Under the pieces are notes generated by a model that was given only the letters and a program-made list of their open reading frames with translations, had not been told where the DNA came from and made no database searches. From NCBI RefSeq assembly GCF_040760005.1, contig NZ_CP099760.1, forward strand, positions 6,246,574 through 6,310,573: a DNA stretch of 64,000 bases, written 5' to 3'. The translations under genes and the position numbers were made by a program. Of the stretch, positions 56,664 through 64,000 are shown one piece after another. The stretch is from Pseudomonas sp. stari2. Its GTDB lineage: Bacteria > Pseudomonadota > Gammaproteobacteria > Pseudomonadales > Pseudomonadaceae. Within the stretch, counting starts at the first letter, position 1. Every line of letters starts with the position of its first letter.

Positions 56664-57377
56664 GTGAAAGCCATTATTCTGGCTGCCGGACGTGGCAGCC
56701 GCATGAAAAGCCTCACGGATGAGCGCCCCAAGTGCCTGGTCGAATTGCGGGGCAAACCGCTGCTCGAATGGCAGCTGGAGTCCCTGCGCGCGGCCGGTAT
56801 CAGTGAAATCGCCGTGGTCACCGGCTATAAACGTGAGTTGCTGGCCGAACGTGGCCTGATCGAGTTTCACAACCAGCGCTGGGCGGACACCAACATGGTC
56901 TCGTCACTGGCCTGCGCCGAATCGTGGCTGCTGGGGCAGCCGTGCATCGTGAGTTATTCCGATATTTTCTACAGCCCGGCTGCGGTTCAGTCGTTGATGA
57001 CCAACACGGCGTCACTGGCGGTGACCTATGACCCCAACTGGCTGGAACTGTGGACGCAACGTTTCGGCGATCCGCTGCTGGATGCCGAAACCTTCCGCCT
57101 GACCGACGCCGGTACGCTGGCGGAAATCGGCAACAAGCCGCAATCGGTGGACGAAGTTCAGGGCCAATACATGGGGCTGCTGCGCTTCACCCCCGAGGGC
57201 TGGGCAGAGGCCGTTCGGCTAAGAGCCGAACTGACCGCGGAACAACGCGACAAGATGCACATGACCAACACTCTGCAGCGCGTCATCGATGCAGGCCGGG
57301 TTCCCATCGAGGCTGTTGCCTACACGGGAGAGTGGGGAGAGGTCGACTCCAGCGAAGACCTCTCCGCGTACCAGTAA
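56664..57377 (+). CDS. Nucleotidyltransferase, probable CTP:phosphoglutamine cytidylyltransferase
   Basis: 237-aa LicC/GlmU-type nucleotidyltransferase. Signature LAAGRGSRMKSLTDERPKCLVEL (residues 7-29), metal Asp100 in YSDIFYS and Asp228 in GEWGEVDSSEDL. GTG start with a weak ribosome binding site; 19 bp after the hydrolase gene. Same family as Cj1416, which joins CTP and L-glutamine phosphate to CDP-L-glutamine. Alone it could be read as a choline-phosphate or sugar nucleotidyltransferase, but the complete pathway context favours the first. Last gene of the operon. Confidence 0.77.
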   Translation: MKAIILAAGRGSRMKSLTDERPKCLVELRGKPLLEWQLESLRAAGISEIAVVTGYKRELLAERGLIEFHNQRWADTNMVSSLACAESWLLGQPCIVSYSDIFYSPAAVQSLMTNTASLAVTYDPNWLELWTQRFGDPLLDAETFRLTDAGTLAEIGNKPQSVDEVQGQYMGLLRFTPEGWAEAVRLRAELTAEQRDKMHMTNTLQRVIDAGRVPIEAVAYTGEWGEVDSSEDLSAYQ

Positions 57378-57391
57378 ACAGGTACTCCACC

Positions 57392-59368
57392 TCAACGGAA
57401 GCGGTCGACCTCTTGGCGCAGGTCGGCCGCCAGGCTTTCCAGTTCCTTCGCGGTAATCGCCAGGTTCGACACCACCTCGCGCTGCTCGCTGTTGGCCATC
57501 GCGATGCTCTGCAGGTTGCTGCTCAACAACGTCGCGGTACTGCTCTGCTCCTGAGTCGCGGTAGTGATCGCGGCAAACTGCTGACCCGCCGAACGGCTCT
57601 GCTCATCGATCCGCGCCAGCGCCGATGCGACGTTGGCGTTACGCGACAGGCCTTCCTGCATCAGCACGTTGCCTTGTTCCATGGTGCTGATGGCGTTGCC
57701 GGTTTCCTGCTGGATGCTATGGATCATGCCGGAGATTTCATCGGTCGCCTGACGAGTGCGCGACGCCAGATTGCGCACTTCGTCAGCCACCACGGCAAAA
57801 CCGCGACCCTGTTCACCGGCACGGGCCGCTTCGATGGCGGCGTTGAGTGCCAGCAGGTTGGTTTGTTCGGCAATCGAGGTGATCACGCTGACGATGCCGC
57901 CGATTTCCTGGGAGCGCTGACCCAGCGTGTTGATCACGGTCGCCGTGGTGTTCAGTGCGCCGGCAATCTGCTCCAGCGAGGACGACGCTTCTTCCATCGA
58001 CGTGCGACCGATCTGGGTCTGCTGAGCGTTTTCCTGGGCCAGACGCTGGGTGTTGCCCATGTTGTCGGCAATGTTCAGCGACGTGGCGGAGAATTCTTCA
58101 ACCGCACCCGCCATGCTGGTGATTTCGCCAGACTGCTGCTCCATGCCTTCATAGGCGCCGCCAGACAGGCCGGACAGCGCTTGAGCCCGACGGTTGACCT
58201 CTTCCGAGGCGCGGCGGATGTGCTCGACCATGGTCGACAGCGCTTGGCTCATCTGGTTGAAGGCGCGGGCCAACTGGCCGATTTCGTCATTGCTCGACAC
58301 GCTCAGACGCACGCTCAGATCACCGGCACCCAAGGCTTCGGCCTGACGAACCAGATCACCCAAAGGCGCCAGTTTGCTGCGCAGCAACCAGACCACGGAG
58401 CCGACCGCCAGCAACATTGCCAGCAGACTGCCGATGGCCAGTTGGGTACCCACGCTCCAGGTCACCGCGCGAATCTCGGCCTTCGGCATGCTCGCCACCA
58501 CCGACCACGGACCGCCTTCGAACGGCACGGCAATGCTGTAGAAGTCTTCGGACTTATCGCTCCAGAACCGGCCTTTACCCGGCGCTTTCGCCAGATCATT
58601 GATCACAGGAACCGCTTGATCCAGCGCCTGCACGCCAGCCGGCGCCACCAGCCATTGGTTCTTTTCGTCCAGCAGCGCCAGCGAGCCGGTCTGGCCGATG
58701 CGGAAGCGCTTGAGGTTGTCGAACTGGGCGTTCTGCGCGTCGGTGTAATCGAAGCCGACGAACAACACAGCAATCACCTTGCCGCTGCTGTCACGCACCG
58801 GGGTGTATTGAGTCATGTAGGAGCGATCGAACAGCAAGGCGCGGCCAACATAACCCTGCCCCGCCATCAACTTCGCGTAGGCCGGGTGAGCGTGATCGAG
58901 CAAGGTGCCGATGGCGCGACTGCCATCCTGCTTGGTCAGCGAGGTGCTGACCCGCACGAAGTCTTCGCCGCTGCGCACGAACAGCGTGGCGACACCCGCC
59001 GTCATCTGCTTGAACTCGTCGACTTCCTTGAAGTTGTTGTTCAGCACTTCGCTGCCCAGATGCAGGCCCGGGGTCTGGGTGCCAGCGACGTTGACCGGCT
59101 CGCCCGGATGAATGCTCAGGCCGGCGCTGAAGCGCTTCTCGAACAATCCGCTCAGGCGCTGGGTGCTTTCACGCAGCGTGCCGTGGAAAGTGCTCAACTG
59201 GTCGGCGAGCAGGCGTGCCTCGCTAGCCAGGTGTTCTTCACGAGTGGCGAGGTTGGCGGTGTCAAGCGAACGCAGGGCGAACACCGTACTGCCGCTGATG
59301 ACAATCGCCAGTATCACGGCGAGCGCGAGGCCCAGCTGCGAGGCGATCCGGGCGCGAGGTTGAGACAT
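57392..59368 (-). CDS. Methyl-accepting chemotaxis protein with periplasmic Cache domain
   Basis: 658-aa chemoreceptor. First membrane helix [21 protein letters not shown] (about residues 11-31). A periplasmic sensor of about 280 residues has a Cache-like core ([58 protein letters not shown]). A second helix follows near 315, then HAMP ([41 protein letters not shown]) and the signalling domain with tip [34 protein letters not shown]. There is no C-terminal CheR-binding pentapeptide. Start [11 protein letters not shown] at 59368 follows GGAGCTGTCC. Ligand unknown. Its stop is 14 bp from the convergent cytidylyltransferase stop. Confidence 0.93.
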   Translation of the reverse strand: MSQPRARIASQLGLALAVILAIVISGSTVFALRSLDTANLATREEHLASEARLLADQLSTFHGTLRESTQRLSGLFEKRFSAGLSIHPGEPVNVAGTQTPGLHLGSEVLNNNFKEVDEFKQMTAGVATLFVRSGEDFVRVSTSLTKQDGSRAIGTLLDHAHPAYAKLMAGQGYVGRALLFDRSYMTQYTPVRDSSGKVIAVLFVGFDYTDAQNAQFDNLKRFRIGQTGSLALLDEKNQWLVAPAGVQALDQAVPVINDLAKAPGKGRFWSDKSEDFYSIAVPFEGGPWSVVASMPKAEIRAVTWSVGTQLAIGSLLAMLLAVGSVVWLLRSKLAPLGDLVRQAEALGAGDLSVRLSVSSNDEIGQLARAFNQMSQALSTMVEHIRRASEEVNRRAQALSGLSGGAYEGMEQQSGEITSMAGAVEEFSATSLNIADNMGNTQRLAQENAQQTQIGRTSMEEASSSLEQIAGALNTTATVINTLGQRSQEIGGIVSVITSIAEQTNLLALNAAIEAARAGEQGRGFAVVADEVRNLASRTRQATDEISGMIHSIQQETGNAISTMEQGNVLMQEGLSRNANVASALARIDEQSRSAGQQFAAITTATQEQSSTATLLSSNLQSIAMANSEQREVVSNLAITAKELESLAADLRQEVDRFR

Positions 59369-59473
59369 GGACAGCTCCTGGCCGAGCCACGGGATCCTCC
59401 TTGATCCTGACTCGGAAATTTTTCTAATAGTGGGGGTGAATCGTGGATACCGGCACGACGGTTCCACATGCAC

Positions 59474-59497
59474 GTATTCGGCGGTAAAACCGAATAC
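59474..59497. repeat. Inverted repeat upstream of the chemoreceptor gene
   Basis: GTATTCGG / CCGAATAC with an 8-nt A-rich spacer, in the 184-bp gap between the chemoreceptor and LysR genes (both minus strand). It could be a terminator stem for LysR or an operator for the chemoreceptor; no T-tract is present. Confidence 0.4.
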
Positions 59498-59552
59498 TTG
59501 AGCGAATAGCAGGGTTATGGCGAAAGGCCGGCATTGTGCAGGCTCGAACGTT

Positions 59553-60473
59553 TCAGCTCAAGCGTGTGACCGCCGGCAGCGTCATGGCGCGGACTTCCCC
59601 TTGCAGGAAGTCGCTCAGGCGGCGCAAACGTTCACCTCCCGGACGGGTTTTTGGCCACACCAGGTAATAATTCAGTCCGCTGGCGACCGCCGTCGGCCAC
59701 GGCAGACTCAGGCGTCCTTGCGCGACATCCTCGGCCACCATCAGCAAATCCCCCATGGACACACCGTAGCCCCGGGCCGCCGCAATCATCCCGAGTTCCA
59801 GGGTATCGAACACCTGCCCGCCCTTGAGTGACACCTGATCCGACAACCCCATGTGTTCCAGCCAACTGCGCCAGTCCCGGCGATCCGGCGTCGGGTGCAG
59901 CAATTCGGCGCTGGCCAGCCGTGCAACGTCCCAGGACTGGTCGTTGAGCAGATTCGGCGCGCCGACCGGAATCAGTTCCTCTGGAAACAGCAGGCTGGCT
60001 TCCCAGTCCGGCGGAAAATGCCCGTCACTGAGCAACACCGCGCAATCGAAGGGCTCGTTGTTGAAGTCCACCGAATCCACGTCCATCCAGGCGCTGGTCA
60101 GTTGTACCTCGTTGCCCGGCTGCAGATGGCGGAAGCGACTGAGCCGCGCCAGCAACCAGCGCATGGTCAGGGTCGACGGAGCTTTCATGCGCAGGATGTC
60201 ATCCTCGGCGCGCAAGGTATTGCAGGCTCGCTCCAGGGCGGCGAATCCCTCGCGGATGCCCGGCAGCAGCAGGCGCGCCGACTCGGTCAGTTGCAGATTG
60301 CGACCGCTGCGATGGAACAAGCGGCAGGCGAAATGCTCTTCGAGCGTACGGATGTGCCGGCTCACCGCACTTTGCGTGATCGACAACTCTTCTGCGGCCC
60401 GAGTGAACGAACTGTGCCGCGCCGCCGCTTCGAATGCGCGCAGGGCATACAAGGGTGGAAGACGACGGGACAT
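59553..60473 (-). CDS. LysR-family transcriptional regulator
   Basis: 306-aa regulator, GcvA/AmpR-like branch. Winged-helix domain [66 protein letters not shown] with the recognition helix in [10 protein letters not shown], followed by a periplasmic-binding-protein-like effector domain. Divergent from the MATE exporter with a 158-bp gap, so it probably regulates it. The start ATG at 60473 is the family start; the longer frame runs into the exporter's 5' end. Confidence 0.92.
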   Translation of the reverse strand: MSRRLPPLYALRAFEAAARHSSFTRAAEELSITQSAVSRHIRTLEEHFACRLFHRSGRNLQLTESARLLLPGIREGFAALERACNTLRAEDDILRMKAPSTLTMRWLLARLSRFRHLQPGNEVQLTSAWMDVDSVDFNNEPFDCAVLLSDGHFPPDWEASLLFPEELIPVGAPNLLNDQSWDVARLASAELLHPTPDRRDWRSWLEHMGLSDQVSLKGGQVFDTLELGMIAAARGYGVSMGDLLMVAEDVAQGRLSLPWPTAVASGLNYYLVWPKTRPGGERLRRLSDFLQGEVRAMTLPAVTRLS

Positions 60474-60631
60474 GCACAACGCTCCAATGGCGGGATTGCG
60501 CCAACTTAACAGAATCATCGCAGGATGAGTTTTAATCATGCCACCCATCCTTTTTATCCCTTTGTGCAACCTGCGCCAAACCCTGAGAATCGACGGTCTC
60601 TTGCTCCCTCTTTTATAAGGATGTGAACGCC

Positions 60632-62026
60632 ATGCAGCGTCCTGTGCGTACCGAACTCTGGGCCATCCTGCGGCTGGCGGGGCCGTTGATCGCCTCGCAG
60701 TTGGCACACATGCTGATGGTGCTGACCGACACCCTGATGATGGCCCGCCTCAGCCCCGAAGCACTGGCCGGCGGCGGTCTGGGCGCGGCCAGTTATTCGT
60801 TCGTGTCGATTTTCTGCATCGGCGTGATCGCGGCGGTTGGCACTCTGGTGGCGATCCGTCAGGGTGCCGGCGACATCATCGGCGCCGCCCGCCTGACTCA
60901 GGCCGGGCTATGGCTGGCGTGGCTGATGGCACTCGGTGCCGGGTTGCTGTTGTGGAATCTGAAACCGGTGCTGTTGCTGTTCGGCCAGACCGAGACCAAC
61001 GTCAACGCTGCCGGACAATTTCTGATCGCCCTGCCGTTTGCCCTGCCCGGCTACCTGAGCTTCATGGCCCTGCGCGGCTTCACCAGCGCCATCGGCCGGG
61101 CAACACCGGTGATGGTCATCAGTCTCGCCGGCACGGTGGCCAACTTCCTGCTCAATTACGCGCTGATCACCGGCATGTTCGGCCTGCCGAAACTGGGCCT
61201 GACCGGTATCGGCCTGGTCACGGCGATTGTTGCCAACTGCATGGCACTGGCGCTGGCCTGGCACATCCGCCGGCATCCGGCCTATAACGCCTACCCGCTG
61301 CGTGAAGGCCTGTCGCGGCCTAACCGGCAGTACCTCAAAGAACTCTGGCGCCTGGGTCTGCCGATTGGTGGCACCTACGCGGTAGAGGTCGGGCTGTTCG
61401 CCTTCGCGGCGCTGTGCATGGGCACCATGGGCAGCACCCAATTGGCGGCGCACCAGATTGCCCTGCAAATCGTCTCGGTGGCATTCATGGTGCCGGCGGG
61501 AATGTCGTATGCGATCACCATGCGCGTCGGCCAGCATTACGGCGCCGGGCAATTGAACGATGCGCGGATGTCCGGGCGGGTCGGCATCGTCTTTGGAGCA
61601 GTGGTGATGCTGGGGTTTGCGATGGTGTTCTGGCTGTTGCCGAACCAGTTGGTCGGTTTGTTCCTCGACCATAACGATCCGGCGTTTGCCGAGGTGATTC
61701 GGCTGGCGGTGAGCCTGCTGGCGGTGGCGGCGTGGTTCGAGCTGTTCGACGGCACGCAGACCATTGCCATGGGCTGCATCCGCGGACTCAAGGATGCCAA
61801 GACCACCTTCCTCGTCGGGCTCGGTTGCTACTGGCTGATCGGCGCGCCGGCAGCGTGGTTGATGGCGTTCCATCTGCACTGGGGGCCGACCGGCGTCTGG
61901 TGGGGTTTGGCGCTGGGCCTGGCCTGCGCGGCAATCAGCCTGACACTGGCGTTCGAATGGAAGATGAAGCGGATGATTCGACTGGAGCCGCAATCTCAAG
62001 GATTCAAGATTGCTCAGCCGGAATGA
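60632..62026 (+). CDS. MATE family multidrug efflux transporter (NorM/PmpM-like)
   Basis: 464-aa transporter with 12 predicted helices in two homologous halves. N-terminus PVRTELWAILRLAGPLIASQLAHMLMVLTDTLMMARLSPEALAGGGLGAA is typical of NorM-type drug exporters, with the cation-site region in the first helices; the second half has LGLPIGGTYAVEVGLFAFAALCMGTMGSTQLAAHQIALQ. It probably exports cationic drugs in exchange for protons or sodium. ATG at 60632 lies 10 nt after AAGGA; a GTG three codons earlier is too close to that site. It corresponds in position to PA5294. Confidence 0.92.
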   Translation: MQRPVRTELWAILRLAGPLIASQLAHMLMVLTDTLMMARLSPEALAGGGLGAASYSFVSIFCIGVIAAVGTLVAIRQGAGDIIGAARLTQAGLWLAWLMALGAGLLLWNLKPVLLLFGQTETNVNAAGQFLIALPFALPGYLSFMALRGFTSAIGRATPVMVISLAGTVANFLLNYALITGMFGLPKLGLTGIGLVTAIVANCMALALAWHIRRHPAYNAYPLREGLSRPNRQYLKELWRLGLPIGGTYAVEVGLFAFAALCMGTMGSTQLAAHQIALQIVSVAFMVPAGMSYAITMRVGQHYGAGQLNDARMSGRVGIVFGAVVMLGFAMVFWLLPNQLVGLFLDHNDPAFAEVIRLAVSLLAVAAWFELFDGTQTIAMGCIRGLKDAKTTFLVGLGCYWLIGAPAAWLMAFHLHWGPTGVWWGLALGLACAAISLTLAFEWKMKRMIRLEPQSQGFKIAQPE

Positions 62027-62031
62027 CGGGC

Positions 62032-62055
62032 TACGGGAGCAACCCTGCTCCCGTA
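62032..62055. terminator. Hairpin between the MATE and GGDEF-EAL genes
   Basis: TACGGGAGC / GCTCCCGTA 9-bp stem with a 6-nt loop between convergent stops at 62026 and 62066. No T-run, so it may be a palindromic repeat rather than an efficient terminator. Confidence 0.45.
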
Positions 62056-62065
62056 AGCTTGTTGG

Positions 62066-63736
62066 TCAGACCACAATGCCCAGCGGAGGCTGGCTGGCGT
62101 CAGCAATCAGATAGTCAATCAACTCCGCCAACGGCAACGGTTTGCTGATCAGGTAACCCTGCACCTGATCGCAGCCGAATCCGCGCAACAGATCCAGCTG
62201 CTCCCGGGTTTCCACCCCTTCGGCCACCACTTCCAGGTGCAGGTTGTGCGCGAGGTTGATCATCGCGTGCACCAGTTTGCGGTTCTCTTCGCGCTGTTCC
62301 ATGCCGCCGACAAAGCTCTTGTCGATCTTCAGCAAGGTGATCGGCAGGCTGTTGAGGTGCACGAACGACGAGAACCCGGTGCCGAAGTCATCCAGCGAAA
62401 AACGCACGCCGAGGCGACCGAGGGCGTCCATGGTCTGCTTGACCAGATCGCTGCGGCGCATCACGGCAGTTTCGGTGAGTTCGAATTCCAGCCATTGCGC
62501 CTCGACACCACGCTCGGCGATCAGACGGCTGAGCGTCGGCAGCAATTGGCTGTCCTGAAACTGGCGGAACGACAGGTTGATCGCCATGTGCAGCGCCGGC
62601 AATCCGCGTTCGCGCAACGCCTGCATGTCACGCAGGGCCCGGGAAATCACCCAGTAACCCAGCGGCACGATCAGACCGCTCTGCTCGGCCAGCGGCACGA
62701 ATTCGCTCGGCGGCAACAAGCCGCGTTCACTGTGGCGCCAGCGCACCAGGGCTTCGAGGCCGACAATCTGGCCGTCCTGCATATTCAGGCGCGGCTGGTA
62801 ATGCAGCTCCAGTTCATCGCGACGCAACGCCCGACGCAGTTCACTTTCGAGGTCGGCGATGCTCCGCGCGTTGCGGTTGATCCGCTCGTTGAAGATGTGA
62901 AAAGTGCAGCCTTGAGTGCTCTTGGCCTGCTGCATGGCGATATGCGCGTGCCACATCAGCGGATCGGCACCGCCCTGAGCGCGGGCATGGGCGATGCCCA
63001 GGCTGGAGCCGATCAACAGGCTTTCACCGTCGATCCAGTAAGGTTCGGCCAGGGCTTCGGTGATGCGCTCGGCCATCCATTCGGCGCGTTGCGGGGCGCG
63101 ACGGGTGTCGATCAACAGGGCAAATTCATCGCTCCCCAGACGTGCCAGTTGATCACCGGCCTCCAGTTGGCTCTTCAGCCGGGCGACGACTTGCAGGATC
63201 AAGCGGTCGCCCGCCTGATGGCCGAGAGCGTCGTTGGCATGTCGGAAGTTGTCGAGATCGAGGTGCCCGAGCGCCAGGCCGCGACCGTCGTTTTCCGCCA
63301 GCCGAGCCGTGAGCAGAGTCTGGAAACCCTGACGGTTGGCGATGCCGGTCAAGGGGTCCTGTTCAGCCAGGCGTTGCAGGGTGTTTTCCAGCACGCCGCG
63401 TTCGCGCACATGGCGCAGGCAACGGCGAAGCATGCCGGCATCGAGGGCATCGAACACCAGCCAGTCACTGACACCATCGGGCGCAGTCGCCGGTTCGTGC
63501 TCCAGCAGCAACACCGTCGGCAGGTTGCATCGGCCGGGCGCCGGCTGCAAAGCAGGAACGGTCAACAACACCGCATGGCGGTTGTCTTCGAACAGACTGC
63601 TGACCGACTCCCAGTTCGGCGCGCTGATCAGCACCGCCGCACTCCCCAACGGAGCCAGACACTCGCGCAATAACGCTGTCCACGCAGGCTCTTCAGCCAG
63701 TAGCAGCAAACGCAAGGGTTCGACAGGCGTAGTCAA
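62066..63736 (-). CDS. GGDEF-EAL protein, probable c-di-GMP phosphodiesterase (ProE-like)
   Basis: 556-aa cytoplasmic protein. Residues about 1-115 look like a degenerate receiver (LRLLLLAEEPAWTALLRECL..) without a clear phospho-acceptor. GGDEF domain about 125-290 has the changed motif RLGSDEF (GSDEF for GGDEF), so cyclase activity is doubtful. EAL domain from about 300 has all usual motifs: GLEALVRWRH, NLSFRQF, ELTETAV, DDFGTGFSS, LKIDKSFV and EGVET. It probably hydrolyses c-di-GMP. Same place (LysR-MATE-this gene) as P. aeruginosa PA5295/ProE, which lowers exopolysaccharide. No gene is seen in the 264 bp to the window end. Confidence 0.9.
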   Translation of the reverse strand: MTTPVEPLRLLLLAEEPAWTALLRECLAPLGSAAVLISAPNWESVSSLFEDNRHAVLLTVPALQPAPGRCNLPTVLLLEHEPATAPDGVSDWLVFDALDAGMLRRCLRHVRERGVLENTLQRLAEQDPLTGIANRQGFQTLLTARLAENDGRGLALGHLDLDNFRHANDALGHQAGDRLILQVVARLKSQLEAGDQLARLGSDEFALLIDTRRAPQRAEWMAERITEALAEPYWIDGESLLIGSSLGIAHARAQGGADPLMWHAHIAMQQAKSTQGCTFHIFNERINRNARSIADLESELRRALRRDELELHYQPRLNMQDGQIVGLEALVRWRHSERGLLPPSEFVPLAEQSGLIVPLGYWVISRALRDMQALRERGLPALHMAINLSFRQFQDSQLLPTLSRLIAERGVEAQWLEFELTETAVMRRSDLVKQTMDALGRLGVRFSLDDFGTGFSSFVHLNSLPITLLKIDKSFVGGMEQREENRKLVHAMINLAHNLHLEVVAEGVETREQLDLLRGFGCDQVQGYLISKPLPLAELIDYLIADASQPPLGIVV

Positions 63737-64000
63737 GCTGACTCCCTAGACTCTGCAATGATGTGGGCGGCGGGCATTATGCCGTCGCGGCTACCAATGA
63801 CCAAACGACAACGGTTATCAAAACGTTATTTTGTGTCACGAATGAGAACATTAGCCGCAAAATCACCGCGCATCCTGCGTGAAAGTAACAAAACCGGCAA
63901 ATTTGAATCGCGTGCTGCGTCACAAGTCGGAGAGAGCAGCACAAATCGCTGAGCCTGTTAAAATGCCGGCCCATTTCGTCAACGACTCCCGAATTTTCGT

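Noticed and set aside
57050..59404. 784-aa plus-strand frame opposite the chemoreceptor gene
   Set aside because: The minus strand has complete HAMP and MCP signalling motifs; the plus-strand frame has none and overlaps the cytidylyltransferase in another frame.

Overview
The window is chromosomal DNA of a high-GC gammaproteobacterium, almost certainly a Pseudomonas of the P. fluorescens group. The gene order ppx/ppk-hemB, the algP/algQ/dsbH/hemYXDC/algR/argH block, cyaA/rnk/cyaY/lptM/lysA/dapF/xerC, sutA, amtB-glnK-ubiK-comM and the LysR/MATE/ProE-like trio follows the P. aeruginosa PAO1 order around PA5241-PA5295 as I remember it. Short palindromic intergenic repeats (GTGGGAGC.. and CCCACGC..GCGTGGG types) are also typical of P. 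fluorescens relatives.

Layout. 1-3238: edge of a GntR regulator and a four-gene polar amino-acid ABC importer behind a good sigma-54 promoter. 3343-8169: polyphosphate metabolism (ppx, ppk) and haem synthesis (hemB). 8378-13436: DedA protein, fatty-acid hydroxylase-like membrane protein, elbB, YaiI protein and a cytochrome-c/FTR1 iron permease. 13607-18375: envelope lipoprotein operon with two COG3014-type paralogues, a YcfL-like protein, LpoB and a second LpoB/CsgG-like protein. 18436-24749: LysE exporter, MscS channel, ABC-F ATPase, TIGR02444 protein, AlgP, FKBP isomerase and AlgQ. 24935-32551: dsbH, hemY-hemX-hemD-hemC, algR and argH; the sensor kinase gene algZ/fimS that sits next to algR in P. 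aeruginosa is absent. 32611-43107: GST, small conserved proteins, cyaA, rnk, cyaY, lptM and the lysA-dapF-DUF484-xerC-HAD operon. 43173-46629: sutA, YjbQ, amtB, glnK with a sigma-54 promoter and NtrC-like box, and ubiK.

Two accessory islands interrupt this core. Island 1 (46630-49190), between ubiK and comM, holds a phage-type module: a folded RNA element resembling the C4 antisense RNA of phages P1/P7, directly ahead of a BRO-N antirepressor-like gene. One RNA segment is perfectly antisense to the antirepressor's Shine-Dalgarno region. It also holds an orphan HigA-like antitoxin and two 56-residue paralogous small proteins flanking a GNAT acetyltransferase.

Island 2 (50823-57377), after comM, is the most interesting part. 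It is a compact six-gene operon whose last five genes match, family by family, the Campylobacter jejuni route to O-methyl phosphoramidate glycan modifications (Cj1415-Cj1418 plus a methyltransferase). The genes are an APS-kinase-like CDP-amidate kinase, a SAM methyltransferase, a PEP-synthase-like glutamine kinase, a class I amidotransferase-like hydrolase and a CTP:phosphoglutamine cytidylyltransferase. The first gene is a CDP-glycerol glycerophosphotransferase-like protein that could be the phosphoramidate transferase. I infer that this strain decorates a surface glycan with a phosphoramidate.

The right end (57392-63736) holds a Cache-domain chemoreceptor, a LysR regulator divergent from a MATE exporter, and a GGDEF-EAL protein with an intact EAL and a changed GGDEF motif. 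The last 264 bases show no gene. No tRNA, rRNA, CRISPR array, insertion sequence or replication origin was seen. All calls rest on reading the sequence; no database search was run.
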